A stretch of DNA of 64,000 bases from Pseudonocardia cypriaca (GCF_006717045.1 NZ_VFPH01000002.1:620001-684000); one strand, 5' to 3'. Positions 33,696 through 43,041 are shown, counted from the stretch's first letter. Made by a program: numbers and translations. The notes: generated from the sequence alone by a model not told the origin.

Positions 33696-34514
33696 TCAGG
33701 ACCCGCCCTGTGGAGGGAACAGCCAGGACAGGCTGCGTTGCGCCGCACGCAGATATGCGGCGCGACCGCTGGCCTGGCCGTAGGCAATGTCTTCGAGGGC
33801 GGCGCAGCGGGCGAAGAAGGTGATCCGGCCGCGGAAGTCTGCGCTGTCGGTGCCGTAGGCGAGCAGCGCTTGGTCGAGGAAGGTTGGTCCGAAGTCGCGG
33901 TAGAGCCGGGTGAAGTCGAGGGCGGGGTCGGTGATGGCGGCATCGGACCAGTCGATGATTCCGCTCAGCTCGCCGTCGTGCTCGAGGATGTGTTCCGCGC
34001 CGAGGTCGGCGTGGGTCAGGACGAGATCTTGGGCCGAGCGCGGACGCTGCGTGTGCACGATCTGCAGCAACTGCGATGGGCCCGTGAGGTCGTCCAACCA
34101 CTCGTCGGGCAGGGCCGGGTCGACTGGCACGCATTCTGCGACCTCAGAAGGATCGACATCGTGCAAGTCGCGAAGCAGCCGGCCCAGCCGGGTCGCCAGC
34201 CCCCGTGGGGGCTCCCGGTCCAGCAGCGGCCGGCCCGGGAGCAGGCGGTAACCCAGGGCGCCTCGCACCGGGTCGGCGAACACCGGTGTCGGCACCGGAA
34301 CCGACACGCGCCTGTTGAGCAGCTGCAGCAACTCGGCCTCGGCGAGCACCGCCGCGGGTGAGGCGTGGTCGGCGAGGCGTACGACCAGGTCGCGTACGAG
34401 GAACGCGCGGTGGTCCAGCCCGCTACCCAACTCTCGTAGCTCGGCGTCGCCGTACTCGGGAGCGTGGGCGAGGACGGCGCCGAAGGCACGTTCGCGCGGC
34501 GTCTCAATGCGCAC
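33696..34514 (-). CDS. Aminoglycoside/homoserine-kinase-like phosphotransferase (APH family)
   Basis: GTG 34514 gives 272 residues. The catalytic loop is LTHADLGAEHIL, where a histidine stands in the position normally held by asparagine. It is followed by GIIDWSDAAITDPALDF (metal-binding Asp). The N-lobe shows LGSGLDHRAFLVRDLVVRLAD, the nucleotide-binding region. Relatives phosphorylate antibiotics, sugars or amino alcohols. No resistance can be claimed from sequence. The start overlaps the end of the upstream membrane-protein gene by 11 bases, so it is the last gene of a three-gene operon. Confidence 0.85.
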   Translation of the reverse strand: MRIETPRERAFGAVLAHAPEYGDAELRELGSGLDHRAFLVRDLVVRLADHASPAAVLAEAELLQLLNRRVSVPVPTPVFADPVRGALGYRLLPGRPLLDREPPRGLATRLGRLLRDLHDVDPSEVAECVPVDPALPDEWLDDLTGPSQLLQIVHTQRPRSAQDLVLTHADLGAEHILEHDGELSGIIDWSDAAITDPALDFTRLYRDFGPTFLDQALLAYGTDSADFRGRITFFARCAALEDIAYGQASGRAAYLRAAQRSLSWLFPPQGGS

Positions 34515-34962
34515 GTTCGCCCCCGCGGTCGGTGCTGCTGTCGTCGGCGGGGGTGGCGGGGACGATGCGGCACAGCAGGGTGGCGATGGCGCCGGTAACC
34601 ACACCCACCACTGTGCCGACGACCAGACTGGACATCGTTGCGGCCGTGCGCATGGCGGCCTCGGGCACGGATGAGTCGATCCCCGCGGGGAACGCCGCGT
34701 CCCACAGCAGCTGATGACCCACCGCGAGGAACACCCCGTACATCGCACCGATCACCACGACGGTGACGAATGGCCGGCGAGGACGCTTCCACAGCACCGC
34801 CGCCACCCAGCACGCAGGCGGGACGAACACGAACAGCCCGTTGACGAACGAACCCTCCTCGATGATCCCCGGGTCGTGCAGCACCACCCTCGGGGCGGCC
34901 AGCGCAGCCAGCCCGACCAGCACCGGCCAGGAGAACCCCAGCATCGGTTTCCCGCGGCTCAT
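34504..34962 (-). CDS. Four-helix membrane protein, unknown
   Basis: ATG 34962 sits in an ATGA overlap with the upstream gene and yields 152 residues. Hydrophobic segments include MLGFSWPVLVGLAALAAPRV, LFVFVPPACWVAAVLW, FVTVVVIGAMYGVFLAVGH and SLVVGTVVGVVTGAIATLL. The C-terminus is short and polar. No family is recognised. Cotranscribed with another membrane protein and a phosphotransferase. Confidence 0.75.
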   Translation of the reverse strand: MSRGKPMLGFSWPVLVGLAALAAPRVVLHDPGIIEEGSFVNGLFVFVPPACWVAAVLWKRPRRPFVTVVVIGAMYGVFLAVGHQLLWDAAFPAGIDSSVPEAAMRTAATMSSLVVGTVVGVVTGAIATLLCRIVPATPADDSSTDRGGERAH

Positions 34963-35519
34963 CGCAGCGCCCCCGCACGCCCGGCGGCCCCGCTGGCCCC
35001 GTTGTGCCCGTTGCTGGCCAGCGTCCTCATCCGAACCCAGCGCAGCAGCGCCGTGAGCGCCAACGCAGACGTCACCGCACCGCCGGCTAGACGGACCCAG
35101 TGCCCGGCCACGAACTCCTGCGCCACCTGACGCAGGTACTCGGGAGAGTGCGTACCCACGGGATCCACGAACATGATCTCGTTGCGCGGCCAGAAGAACA
35201 GCACCGAGAACAGGAACTCGCACGCGATGAACACCCCGGCCGCGGCCATGATCCACCACCGCAATCGCGGCTCGCGCAGCGTGAACGCAGTCGCTGTCAG
35301 ACATGTCAGCACCACCGTGGCGCCCAATGGCGGGAAGTAGTCGCTGGGGCCCCCTGCCACCAGGAATTCGCGGGCGCGGTCCAAGGACGCCGGAGCGTCA
35401 CCGAAGATGTTCGGATACAACATCACCGTTTCTGCGGCCACCCCGCCGAACGACATCATCGACGACCACACCAGCACGATCAGCACCGCCGTGGTCAACG
35501 TGCTTCGCGATATCTGCAC
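34959..35519 (-). CDS. Five-helix membrane protein, unknown (DUF1772-like layout)
   Basis: I choose GTG 35519 because GGAGGAGACC directly precedes it and because an upstream start (35663) would overlap the divergent kinase gene. The 186-residue product has membrane segments at LTTAVLIVLVWSSMMSFGG, PPLGATVVLTCLTATAF, WWIMAAAGVFIACEFLFSVLF and LAGGAVTSALALTALLRWV. The motif GGVAAETVMLYPNIF resembles small actinobacterial membrane proteins of unknown function. First gene of the operon. Confidence 0.7.
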   Translation of the reverse strand: MQISRSTLTTAVLIVLVWSSMMSFGGVAAETVMLYPNIFGDAPASLDRAREFLVAGGPSDYFPPLGATVVLTCLTATAFTLREPRLRWWIMAAAGVFIACEFLFSVLFFWPRNEIMFVDPVGTHSPEYLRQVAQEFVAGHWVRLAGGAVTSALALTALLRWVRMRTLASNGHNGASGAAGRAGALR

Positions 35520-35647
35520 GGTCTCCTCCACATCGATCCTCGACAACCCAGCCACCAGGGCTGCTATCACCCGACCGACGCTAGATCCGCCCACCCACCC
35601 CGACAGCCGCCTCACAGCGCGGCCCACAACGCTTCTCGACGTACGTC

Positions 35648-36862
35648 GTGCCCTCGCAGTCACGCGTCTCGGCGACAGCCCTGGTGACGCACTCGGCGCT
35701 AACCTGCGTCATCGTGCAAGCCGGCCGTCCCACCCGTTCCGATGCGCTCCTGGCCCTCGCGGTGTTCTGTCTCATGGCGGCGGCGGTCGTCACCGACGCT
35801 GGACCGGCTGGACGCGCGGTGGTCGCCTACGCCTTCGCAGCCGGTTTCGGCGCGCTGATCCTGGCGAGCCGACGGTGCCCGGTCGGGGCACTGGCCGCGA
35901 CCGCCGCCGGCCTCGTCGTCTACTACTCGTTCGACCTACCCCCGGTCGGCTTGGCCGCTCCGGTGGCAGCCGCGCTCTACGCGGCGGCATACCACGGCCG
36001 GCCCTTCACCGCGGCGGGCATCGGCGCGGCGCTGCTCCTCGTGTCGGTGAGCTTTCGACTGATCGAGGGTGACGACGTCTCCTACGTCTTGGGAATCGCC
36101 CTAGGCTCGGACGCCGTCCTGATGGTCGCCGTCATCGCGCTGGGCGATGCCACGCGCAGCCGCCGCGCTCTACGGGCGCAGATGGCCAGTCAAGCCGCAG
36201 CGGCGGCAGACGAGCGACGCCGGGAAGCTGCGCGGCAGGTCGACATCGAGCGGATCCGCATCGCCCGCGAGTTGCACGACACCCTCGGTCACACGATGTC
36301 GGTGATCACCCTGCAGTCCGCGGTGGCGGAGGAGGCCCTCGACGCCGGTTCGGCAGCCGACGCCCGCAGGGCGGTCACCACGATCGGCGATGCCGCCAGG
36401 AGCGCGATGTCCGAGCTCCGCGCCACCCTGGGCACCTGGCTCGGCCGTCCCGGAACTCGCGAACCGCCACCGGGGCTCGATCGGCTCGGTGCACTCACCG
36501 ACAACGTAACTCGCAGCGGACTGCCGGTCGACCTGAAGATCACCGGGGATGTGAAAGGTGTTCCCACAGTCGTCGGCACCACCGCATACCGCGTCGTGCA
36601 GGAGGCGCTGACGAACGCGCTGCGACACGCCGAGGCGTCCCAGGTCACCGTCCTCGTCCGCGCGGCGGCTACGGAATTGAACCTGGAGGTTCGCGACGAC
36701 GGTCGTGGCGCACCGAACGGTCGGCTCATCGAGCCCGGTCACGGGCTGCGCGGCATGACCGAGCGGGTCACCCTGCTCGGCGGCACCGTCCACGCCGGCA
36801 ACGTGGACGGAGGTGGCTTCCGCGTGCAGGCGCACCTGCCCCTCAAGAGGGCCGCCCGATGA
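35648..36862 (+). CDS. NarL-type sensor histidine kinase
   Basis: The protein has an N-terminal block of five to six membrane segments (from LLALAVFCLMAAAVV to VLMVAVIALG). A short linker follows, then the HisKA_3 dimerisation helix with RIRIARELHDTLGHTMSVIT (phospho-accepting His). The HATPase domain has VVQEALTNALRHAEASQ (N box), RDDGRGAP (G1) and GHGLRGMTERV (G2). GTG 35648 is the first start, but later GTG codons (for example before QAGRPTRSD) are equally possible. It shares a four-base overlap with the response regulator gene. The signal sensed is unknown. Confidence 0.9.
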   Translation: MPSQSRVSATALVTHSALTCVIVQAGRPTRSDALLALAVFCLMAAAVVTDAGPAGRAVVAYAFAAGFGALILASRRCPVGALAATAAGLVVYYSFDLPPVGLAAPVAAALYAAAYHGRPFTAAGIGAALLLVSVSFRLIEGDDVSYVLGIALGSDAVLMVAVIALGDATRSRRALRAQMASQAAAAADERRREAARQVDIERIRIARELHDTLGHTMSVITLQSAVAEEALDAGSAADARRAVTTIGDAARSAMSELRATLGTWLGRPGTREPPPGLDRLGALTDNVTRSGLPVDLKITGDVKGVPTVVGTTAYRVVQEALTNALRHAEASQVTVLVRAAATELNLEVRDDGRGAPNGRLIEPGHGLRGMTERVTLLGGTVHAGNVDGGGFRVQAHLPLKRAAR

Positions 36863-37545
36863 GCTCTCAGGAGCACGACCCGGTGAGCGAGATCCGCGTC
36901 GTTCTCGTCGACGACCAGCACCTCGTGCGCGCCGGACTGCGCGCACTGCTGGAGCGCGCACCAGACATCGGAGTCGTCGGCGAGGCCGGCGACGGGGCGA
37001 CCGGAGTCGCCGTCGTGCGCACCCACCGCCCCGACGTGGTGCTGATGGACGTGCGCATGCCCGGCACCGACGGGCTGCAGGCCACACGCCGCATCCTCGA
37101 CGATCCCGCGCTGGGCGACGTCCAGGTCATCATGCTGACCACCTTCGACGACGATGAGTACCTCTTCGAGGCCATCCGCGCGGGTGCTGCGGGATTCCTC
37201 CTCAAGGACACCGCACCCGACGCCCTCCGCGACGCCGTGCGCATCGTCGCCGGTGGCGACGCCCTCCTCTCGCCCGCCGTCACCCGTCGAGTGCTGGAGG
37301 CGGCAGCCCGTTCCGCAGCGGCGCAGCCCGAGCGCCTCGCCGGGCTCACCGACCGTGAACGGGATGTCCTCGCCCAGGTCGGAGCCGGCCGGTCGAACGC
37401 CGAGATCGGAAAGGTCCTGCACATCAGCCCGGAAACAGCCCGCACCTATGTCGGCCGCCTCCTGGGCAAGCTCGACGCACGCGACCGCTCCCAACTCGTT
37501 GTGATCGCCTACGAGAGCGGGCTCGTGCGACCCGGCGAGCAGTAG
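36859..37545 (+). CDS. NarL/LuxR-type response regulator
   Basis: The 228-residue partner of the preceding kinase: receiver with IRVVLVDDQHLVRAGLRALL, phospho-Asp in DVVLMDVRMPGTDGL, switch Thr in VIMLTTFDDDEYL and Lys in GFLLKDTAP. It ends with a LuxR helix-turn-helix (LTDRERDVLAQVGAGRSNAE, ISPETARTYVGRLLGKLDAR). The ATG overlaps the kinase stop. It probably controls a nearby membrane-protein operon or itself; no operator could be seen. Confidence 0.93.
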   Translation: MSSQEHDPVSEIRVVLVDDQHLVRAGLRALLERAPDIGVVGEAGDGATGVAVVRTHRPDVVLMDVRMPGTDGLQATRRILDDPALGDVQVIMLTTFDDDEYLFEAIRAGAAGFLLKDTAPDALRDAVRIVAGGDALLSPAVTRRVLEAAARSAAAQPERLAGLTDRERDVLAQVGAGRSNAEIGKVLHISPETARTYVGRLLGKLDARDRSQLVVIAYESGLVRPGEQ

Positions 37546-37640
37546 CGCGGTCGGCCCCGATGGCTCGGCTGTCGACCCGCGAACCGGCCATCAGCTCTGC
37601 CCCTGCATGCGCTCCTGCTCGACGAACGGCACGGCCTCGA

Positions 37641-37830
37641 TCAACGGTGCCCGTTCCTTCCATGAGCGCCGTGGACGATCAGCGCGGCCTGCCAGCGGGC
37701 GTTGAAGGCGAGGATCCAGGCGGCCGCGGCTGCGGCTGCTCGCCGTTCGCGCTCGGAGAGCCGCTGCCCCCGCACTTCCTCGTAGTCGCGGAAGAAGGCA
37801 GCGACCTCTTCCGGGGTCGACAAGCCGCCA
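37641..37830 (-). pseudogene. C-terminal fragment of an APH-type phosphotransferase
   Basis: The frame reads LSTPEEVAAFFRDYEEVRG then QRLSERERRAAAAAAAWILA and FNARWQAALIVHGA, a typical C-terminal helical subdomain of aminoglycoside-phosphotransferase-like proteins, and stops at 37641. Nothing of the kinase core remains, because the aldehyde dehydrogenase gene ends 65 bases upstream. A deletion probably removed the rest. The frame is open for more than 3 kb upstream only because it is the shadow of the neighbouring genes. Confidence 0.6.
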
Positions 37831-37894
37831 CCGCCGGGGCCGTCGCATCGCACCCCGCGTCGATGCGGCGGGCCGGCTCCGGGAGGTCCAGGCG

Positions 37895-39271
37895 CTACGC
37901 CTGCCACACCGTCTTGATGTTGACGAACTCGCGGATCCCCACGCCGGCCAGCTCCCGCCCGTAGCCCGAGTCCTTGACGCCGCCGAACGGCAGCTGCGGG
38001 AACGAGGAGGTGAACCCGTTGACGAACACGCCACCGGTCTCGAGCCCGGTGCTGAACAGCTCGATCTCGGCGGGGAACCGGGTCCAGACGCTGGCCGAGA
38101 GGCCGAAGTCGGATTCGTTGGCCTGGCGGAGCGCATCGTGGGCGTTCTCGGCCGGGAACAGGCAGGCGACCGGGCCGAAGCACTCCTCGCGCGCGATGCG
38201 CATGTCCGGCGTCACCCCGGAGAGCACGGTGGCCGGGTAGAACCACCCGGGACCGTCGGGGAGCTCGCCGCCGGTCAGGACCCGGGCGCCCTTCGCCCGG
38301 GCGTCCTCGACCAGCTCGTGCACCTCGCGTCGCACCGCCTCGGTCGCCATCGGCCCGAACGTCGTCTTGTCGGCGAACGGGTCGCCGTACACCGTCGCGG
38401 CCATCGCGCTGGTGAACCGCTGCTCGAACTCGTCGTACACGTCGCGGTGCACGATGAACCGCTTCCCCGCGATGCAGGACTGCCCGCTGTTGCCGACCCT
38501 GGCGTTCACCGCGACCGGCACCGCGGCGTCGAGATCGGCACTGGGCAGCACGACGAAGGCGTCCGCGCCACCCAGCTCGAGCACCGACTTCTTGACGTTG
38601 CGACCGGCGGCGGCGGCGACCGCGGCACCCGCGCCGACCGAGCCGGTGAGCGTGACGGCGCGGATCCGGCGGTCGTCGAGCAGCGGCAGGACCTGCCCGC
38701 CCTCGACGAGCAGGGTCTGGAAGGCGCCTTCGGGGAACCCGCCTCTCGCGAACAGCTCCCCGAGGTACAGGGCGCTCTCGGGCACGTTCGAGGCGTGCTT
38801 GAGCAGTCCGGTGTTGCCGGCCATCAGGGCCGGCGCGGCGAACCGCATGGCCTGCCAGATCGGGTAGTTCCACGGCATGACCGCGAGCACCGGCCCGATG
38901 GGTTCGTAGCGCACGGCGATCCGGCTCGCACCTACCTGGTCCGGCCGTACGGGAGCCTCGGACGCGAGGTAGGTCGCGGCGTGGTCGGCGTAGTGGCGCA
39001 TGCCCTTCGCCGACTTGTGCGCCTCGAACAGCGCGCTGGCGAAGGTCTTGCCCATCTCGGTGGAGATCGTGCGGGCGACCTGCTCGGCCTCGGCGTCCAG
39101 GATGTCGGCGGCACGGTGCATCCACCCGGCCCGCTCCTCGAAAGAAGTCCTGCGCAGGGTCTCGAACGCGGCGGTGGACGCGGCCAGGGCCGCCTCGATC
39201 TGCTCCGGCGTGTGGGCCGCGTACTCCTTCTCCACCTCGCCGGTCGTCGGGTTGTGGACGGCGATGGGCAT
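37895..39271 (-). CDS. NAD(P)-dependent aldehyde dehydrogenase (succinate-semialdehyde type)
   Basis: This 458-residue enzyme starts with IAVHNPTTGEVEKEYAAHTP. It shows MPWNYPIWQAMRFAAPALMAG, GSVGAGAAVAAAAGRNVKKS, the catalytic glutamate in VLELGGADAFVV and the catalytic cysteine in GNSGQSCIAGKRFIV. It also has EECFGPVACLFP and the C-terminal PFGGVKDSGYGREL. Length and motifs match the short NAD(P)-dependent succinate-semialdehyde dehydrogenase branch. It is 45 bases from the GMC oxidoreductase gene, which could supply an aldehyde. Substrate by inference only. Confidence 0.92.
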   Translation of the reverse strand: MPIAVHNPTTGEVEKEYAAHTPEQIEAALAASTAAFETLRRTSFEERAGWMHRAADILDAEAEQVARTISTEMGKTFASALFEAHKSAKGMRHYADHAATYLASEAPVRPDQVGASRIAVRYEPIGPVLAVMPWNYPIWQAMRFAAPALMAGNTGLLKHASNVPESALYLGELFARGGFPEGAFQTLLVEGGQVLPLLDDRRIRAVTLTGSVGAGAAVAAAAGRNVKKSVLELGGADAFVVLPSADLDAAVPVAVNARVGNSGQSCIAGKRFIVHRDVYDEFEQRFTSAMAATVYGDPFADKTTFGPMATEAVRREVHELVEDARAKGARVLTGGELPDGPGWFYPATVLSGVTPDMRIAREECFGPVACLFPAENAHDALRQANESDFGLSASVWTRFPAEIELFSTGLETGGVFVNGFTSSFPQLPFGGVKDSGYGRELAGVGIREFVNIKTVWQA

Positions 39272-39316
39272 GGGTGTCCTCCGGTTTGGTCGGATGTTGG
39301 TGGTGGGCTCGGCGAG

Positions 39317-40891
39317 TCAGCGGGCCGGGACGGCACGCGCGTCGAGCAGGCGCGCCAGGTTCTCGGCCTGCCGCAGGACGAGCGCCACGATGGTCAGCGT
39401 CGGGTTGGCGGCGGCACCCGTGGGGAACACGGAGCCGTCGGAGACGAACAGGTTCGGGACGTCGTGGGCCTGCCCGAACTCGTTGACCACCCCCTCGGCG
39501 GGGTCGGCGCTCATCCGCGCCGTTCCGAGGTTGTGGCCCGACGGCATGGGCGGTGAGGTGAGCACGCGCTCCGCACCGGCGGCGCGGAAGATCGCTTCCG
39601 CCCGGCCGGTGGCGTGGTCGCGCATGGCGACGTCGTTGGGGTGGTCGTCGTAGTGGACCTCGGGTGCCGGCAGTCCCAGCCGGTCGACGAGCGTCGAGCT
39701 GAGGGTGACCGCGTTGCCCTGCTGCGGCATGTCCTCGCCGCAGATCCACAGCGACGCGGTGCGGGTGTAGGCCTCGATGACCTCCGTGTACTCCCTGCCC
39801 CACGCCCCGGGGCGGGCGAAGGTGACGAACGACGGCAGCCCCTGCGAGATGATCTCCAGGTAGTAGCCGCCGACGAAACCCCGCGCCGGGTCGTGCCGCG
39901 CCTCGTCGCGCAGCAGGCCTGCCATGTTCTCGCCGCGGTAGTGGTGGACCGGCCGGGCGAACTGGCCGTGCACCACGCCCGTGGTGTGGCGCATGTAGTT
40001 GCGGCCCAGTTGCCCGGACGAGTTCGCCAGGCCGTCGGGGTGCCTCCGCTCCGCCGACAGCAGGAGCAGCCTCGGGGTCTCGATCGAGTTGGCCGCCACC
40101 GCAACGACGGAGGCGCGCTGGCGGTGCAGCGAGCCTGCCGCATCGGCGTACACGACGCCGTCGGCGAGGCCGTCGGCGCCGAGGGTGATCTGCACGGCCT
40201 GGCTCTCGGTCCGCAGCTCGACGTTGCCGGTGGCGATCGCGCGCGGGATCTCCCGCACGAGCGGGCTCCACTTCGAGCCGGTCCGGTCGCCCTGGGAGTT
40301 GAAGCCGTCCTGGATCGACGCCGGGCGCCCGTCGTAGGGCTCCGCGTTCCCGGCGTACGGGCCCGTCGCCACGTGGCGGTACCCGAGCCGCCGCGCCCCG
40401 GCCGCCAGCACCTTGTAGTTGTTGTTCGCCGGCAGCGGCCGCTTCCCGTGGCGGTGCGTGACGCCGATCGCGCGCTCCGCCTCGTCGTAGTACGCGTCCA
40501 GGTCGGCGCGCCCGAGGGGCCAGTCCTGCAGGGTGGCGCCGGGGACCGGCCCGTAGGTGCTGAGCGCCCGGAACTCGTGGGCGTGGAAGCGGGGGCACAG
40601 CCCGGTCCACAGGACGGCGGTGCCCCCCACGCACCGGCCGTTCCACGCCGGGAGCGATGGGAAGTCGGTGGCGAGCGTCCAGCTCCCGGTGGCCAGCCGG
40701 GGGTCGAGCCAGCTCAGCTGCTCGAACGCCTGGTTGTCGTCGTTGACGAACTCCTCGTTGCGGATCCAGGGGCCGGCCTCCAGGACGACGACCCGGTACC
40801 CACGCAGGCCGAGCTGGTGGGCCAACGTGGCACCACCCGGGCCCGAGCCGATCACGATGACGACCTCGTCGTCCAGGTCGTAGGTCCTCAC
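39317..40891 (-). CDS. GMC-family FAD-dependent oxidoreductase
   Basis: GTG 40891 overlaps the stop of the preceding gene (GTGA) and gives 524 residues. The FAD motif is VVIVIGSGPGGATLAHQL. The family's VGGTAVLWTGLCPRF, NGFNSQGDRTGSKWSPLV-like region and C-terminal PSGHNLGTARMSADP (catalytic His) with FVSDGSVFPTGAAANPTLTI are all seen. Such enzymes oxidise primary or secondary alcohols, sugars or cholesterol. Pairing with a gluconate-dehydrogenase-subunit-3-like gene suggests a membrane-linked sugar/polyol dehydrogenase in which this is the catalytic subunit. Confidence 0.9.
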   Translation of the reverse strand: MRTYDLDDEVVIVIGSGPGGATLAHQLGLRGYRVVVLEAGPWIRNEEFVNDDNQAFEQLSWLDPRLATGSWTLATDFPSLPAWNGRCVGGTAVLWTGLCPRFHAHEFRALSTYGPVPGATLQDWPLGRADLDAYYDEAERAIGVTHRHGKRPLPANNNYKVLAAGARRLGYRHVATGPYAGNAEPYDGRPASIQDGFNSQGDRTGSKWSPLVREIPRAIATGNVELRTESQAVQITLGADGLADGVVYADAAGSLHRQRASVVAVAANSIETPRLLLLSAERRHPDGLANSSGQLGRNYMRHTTGVVHGQFARPVHHYRGENMAGLLRDEARHDPARGFVGGYYLEIISQGLPSFVTFARPGAWGREYTEVIEAYTRTASLWICGEDMPQQGNAVTLSSTLVDRLGLPAPEVHYDDHPNDVAMRDHATGRAEAIFRAAGAERVLTSPPMPSGHNLGTARMSADPAEGVVNEFGQAHDVPNLFVSDGSVFPTGAAANPTLTIVALVLRQAENLARLLDARAVPAR

Positions 40892-41415
40892 GGTGCTCTC
40901 CGATCGGCGGTGGCGACGGGGTAGGGCAACGGGCCGAGCTCGACCAGCGGTTCGTCGGGCTCCTCGACGGGCGGGTCGGGCAGCCAGTCCAGGTCGTCGA
41001 AGCCCCGGTGGAGGTATCCACCGAGGTCCGAGGAGGGGCCGGGGTAGCCGATGTGCGCCCGTACCTCGGGGTCGTCGTAGAGGTGACGCGCGACGAGGGG
41101 GCGCAGCGTCCGGAACAGCTCCCCCTCCTGGATCGCTGCCAGCTCCGCAGTCACGGACTCCAGGTCCGCGCGGCCCTCGAGGGCCACCGCCAGATCCGCG
41201 AGCCCCCTGTCCAGCACGAGCCCGACGGCGGGAACAGCGGCAGCCGTCGCGAGTACCGCGTCCGCGACCCGCTCGTAGGGCCCGTCCCCCAGGCCCGGGT
41301 GCGGGTAGAGCGCGCGGGCGATCGGCACCACCAACGCGGCCTCCCGCTCGCCGATCGGGCCGCCGCCACCACCGCGCCGGAGCGCCTGCTGGGCCGCGTT
41401 CGCCAGGTCGGTCAC
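40888..41415 (-). CDS. Gluconate 2-dehydrogenase subunit 3-like protein
   Basis: GTG 41415, with GGGAGATGCC upstream, gives 175 residues. The helical segment VTAELAAIQEGELFRTLRPL with VARHLYDDPEVRAHIGYPG and the tail GYLHRGFDDLDWLPDP resemble the small subunit of gluconate 2-dehydrogenase-type complexes, though no Tat signal is visible. It precedes the GMC gene with a four-base overlap. It probably stabilises or chaperones the flavoprotein. Confidence 0.65.
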   Translation of the reverse strand: MTDLANAAQQALRRGGGGGPIGEREAALVVPIARALYPHPGLGDGPYERVADAVLATAAAVPAVGLVLDRGLADLAVALEGRADLESVTAELAAIQEGELFRTLRPLVARHLYDDPEVRAHIGYPGPSSDLGGYLHRGFDDLDWLPDPPVEEPDEPLVELGPLPYPVATADRRAP

Positions 41416-42044
41416 GGCATCTCCCGTGCGACCCACGCCTGCGGGAACCCGGGCAGGTCCTCCCCGCCGAAGCGGGCCGAGTGCACGTCGGGCATCCGCG
41501 CTCGACGGCGTGCCGGTCGAGGAAGGCCAAGTTGTCGGACCGCGGCCCCGAAGCACCGCTTCGGCTGCGGCAGCGGCGGCGCGAAGATGTTCGTGTACAC
41601 CGGCACGATCGGCAGATCCGCCTCCGGCCGCAGCGTGATGATCGGGCACGTGATCGAGTGATCGATCCGCAGCTCGTTGGAGAACGCCAGGTCGAACCCG
41701 GCATCCAGACCCTCACGCAGGATGTAGGCCGACAGGTCCTCCTGCCCCTTCAAGACCATGCGCGGCAGGCCGAACTCGCGTTCCTCGTTGTACCAGTTGG
41801 CGTCATACACCGGCGCCTTCCCGACCAGGAACTGCGGCATGTTGTCCAACCACAACTGGTGAAAATGATCGGACCCCACCATCACCAGCACATCGGGCCG
41901 GGCCCGGGTGAGCGTCTCCCGGAACGCCTCCACCTTGCGCACCCACTCGTCCGCGAACGGCGGCCGGTCCTCACCGGTCGAGGTACTGGCGCGGTAGTAG
42001 AAGGGATGGTGGGTGGAGGCGATCACCGCCACCAGCTCAGCCAC
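41412..42044 (-). pseudogene. Truncated class III extradiol dioxygenase (LigB-like) fused to a foreign tail
   Basis: GTG 42044 behind GGGAGGTCCGC starts a normal LigB-type N-terminal half: ELVAVIASTHHPFYYRAS, VLVMVGSDHFHQLWLDNMPQ, DHSITCPIITLRPEADLPIV, VPVYTNIFAPPLPQPKRCF. Family members are about 280-310 residues, with a C-terminal glutamate as the third iron ligand. After KRCF the family sequence stops. The frame runs into MPDVHSARFGGEDLPGFPQA, and another frame just before it reads NLAFLDRHAVERG. So the C-terminal domain and iron ligand are lost and an indel lies at the junction. Either a deletion or a recombination joined it to another gene's 3' end. Confidence 0.7.
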
Positions 42045-42653
42045 GCGGACCTCCCGGTGCTCGAACGTTGTCTCGACATGATCTGCAACCGTCGCGACTC
42101 GGGTTGCTGGTGAGATTTGCCGCGACCAGCACACCGGTCGGACCGTCGAGTCAGAAGGTCTCGTTGGGCATGACGCCATTCCGGGCAGGCATCGGACAGA
42201 TCGAACCGGCTGCCCCTTGCCGCCTGGAGGCTGCTGATGACCAGGACGGATGGAGCGCACGGTCACGTCGCGACGTCGCGGCAGGTTCGGACTTCGCCAG
42301 GTGCGCCCGCGGGTTCCGTTCTGGTACGCCATCCCCAGGTCCCGGACGATTCCATATTTGTCACGCGGTTGTAGACGCGCTGCGGGTCGTCATGCTTGCG
42401 CGCGGCGAACGCGGCTTCGTTGCGGCAGCGTCCGGGGTAGAGAACTGATGACCGCTTGGGCGGCGGTGACTGCCGTGTCGTGGGCGAGGTCGATGTTGGT
42501 GAGTTGTGATCGCACTCGGTTCGGTGGTCGTGGTGGAACCTTCTCCGCGGGCCCTGGAGACCGGCGTGGACGCTTCTCCGGCCCCCGCCGGCGGCGCGCC
42601 TCGAGGAGCGGCCCGGGGATGAGGCCCGCGGGCGGACCGGTGTGGCCGTGGCG
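42045..42653. other. Intergenic region, probable gene debris
   Basis: About 600 bases between the broken dioxygenase and the DoxX gene. On the minus strand a stretch around 42390-42520 reads VRSQLTNIDLAHDTAVTAAQ then AVISSLPRTLPQRSRVRRAQ before a stop, protein-like but unrecognised and lacking a start. No RNA gene or repeat was seen. This is consistent with remains of whatever was fused or deleted next to the dioxygenase gene. Confidence 0.35.
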
Positions 42654-43022
42654 TCAGGCACCGCTCAGCAGTAGCGCGCCGAGCACCCCGGTCAGGATCA
42701 GCAACACGGGCGGCGCGAAGGCGTCGCTGCGACGGGTGCGGCGGCCGTAGTCCCCCGCTCGGGCGTGGTAGCCGATCGCTCCGGCCAGGAGCAGGACGAT
42801 GCCGACCGTTGCCGCCACCCCCGCAACCGGGTACCAGATCCCGACCGTCATGCCGATCGCGCCCAGGATCTCCAGGGTCCCGATGAGGCGGGTCAGCCCG
42901 TGGCTCGCGCCGAGGCGACGCATGTTCGACGTGACCGTGCGGAGCAGCAGGACCTTCTGGAGCCCCGCGGCCAGGAAGACGAGCGCGAGCAACCCGGTGA
43001 TCGTGGTGATCACGACAGGCAT
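42654..43022 (-). CDS. DoxX-family membrane protein
   Basis: The 122-residue protein has four membrane segments (ITGLLALVFLAAGLQKVLLL, IGTLEILGAIGMTVGIWY, GVAATVGIVLLLAGAIGYH and PPVLLILTGVLGALLLSG). It has the DoxX/DUF4267-like start and the conserved GLQK and LE-G pattern. DoxX proteins support redox or detoxification processes in the membrane. It diverges from a TetR gene. The intergenic DNA carries two operator-like sites, one between its likely promoter and start codon, so it should be TetR-repressed. Confidence 0.85.
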   Translation of the reverse strand: MPVVITTITGLLALVFLAAGLQKVLLLRTVTSNMRRLGASHGLTRLIGTLEILGAIGMTVGIWYPVAGVAATVGIVLLLAGAIGYHARAGDYGRRTRRSDAFAPPVLLILTGVLGALLLSGA

Positions 43023-43041
43023 GACTTCTCCCTCAGATCGA

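Noticed and set aside
37641..41021. A continuous 1126-residue minus-strand open frame
   Set aside because: It is the antisense-free shadow of the aldehyde dehydrogenase and GMC genes on the same strand: arginine- and glycine-rich, no domain, except for its last 60 residues, which are the phosphotransferase fragment.
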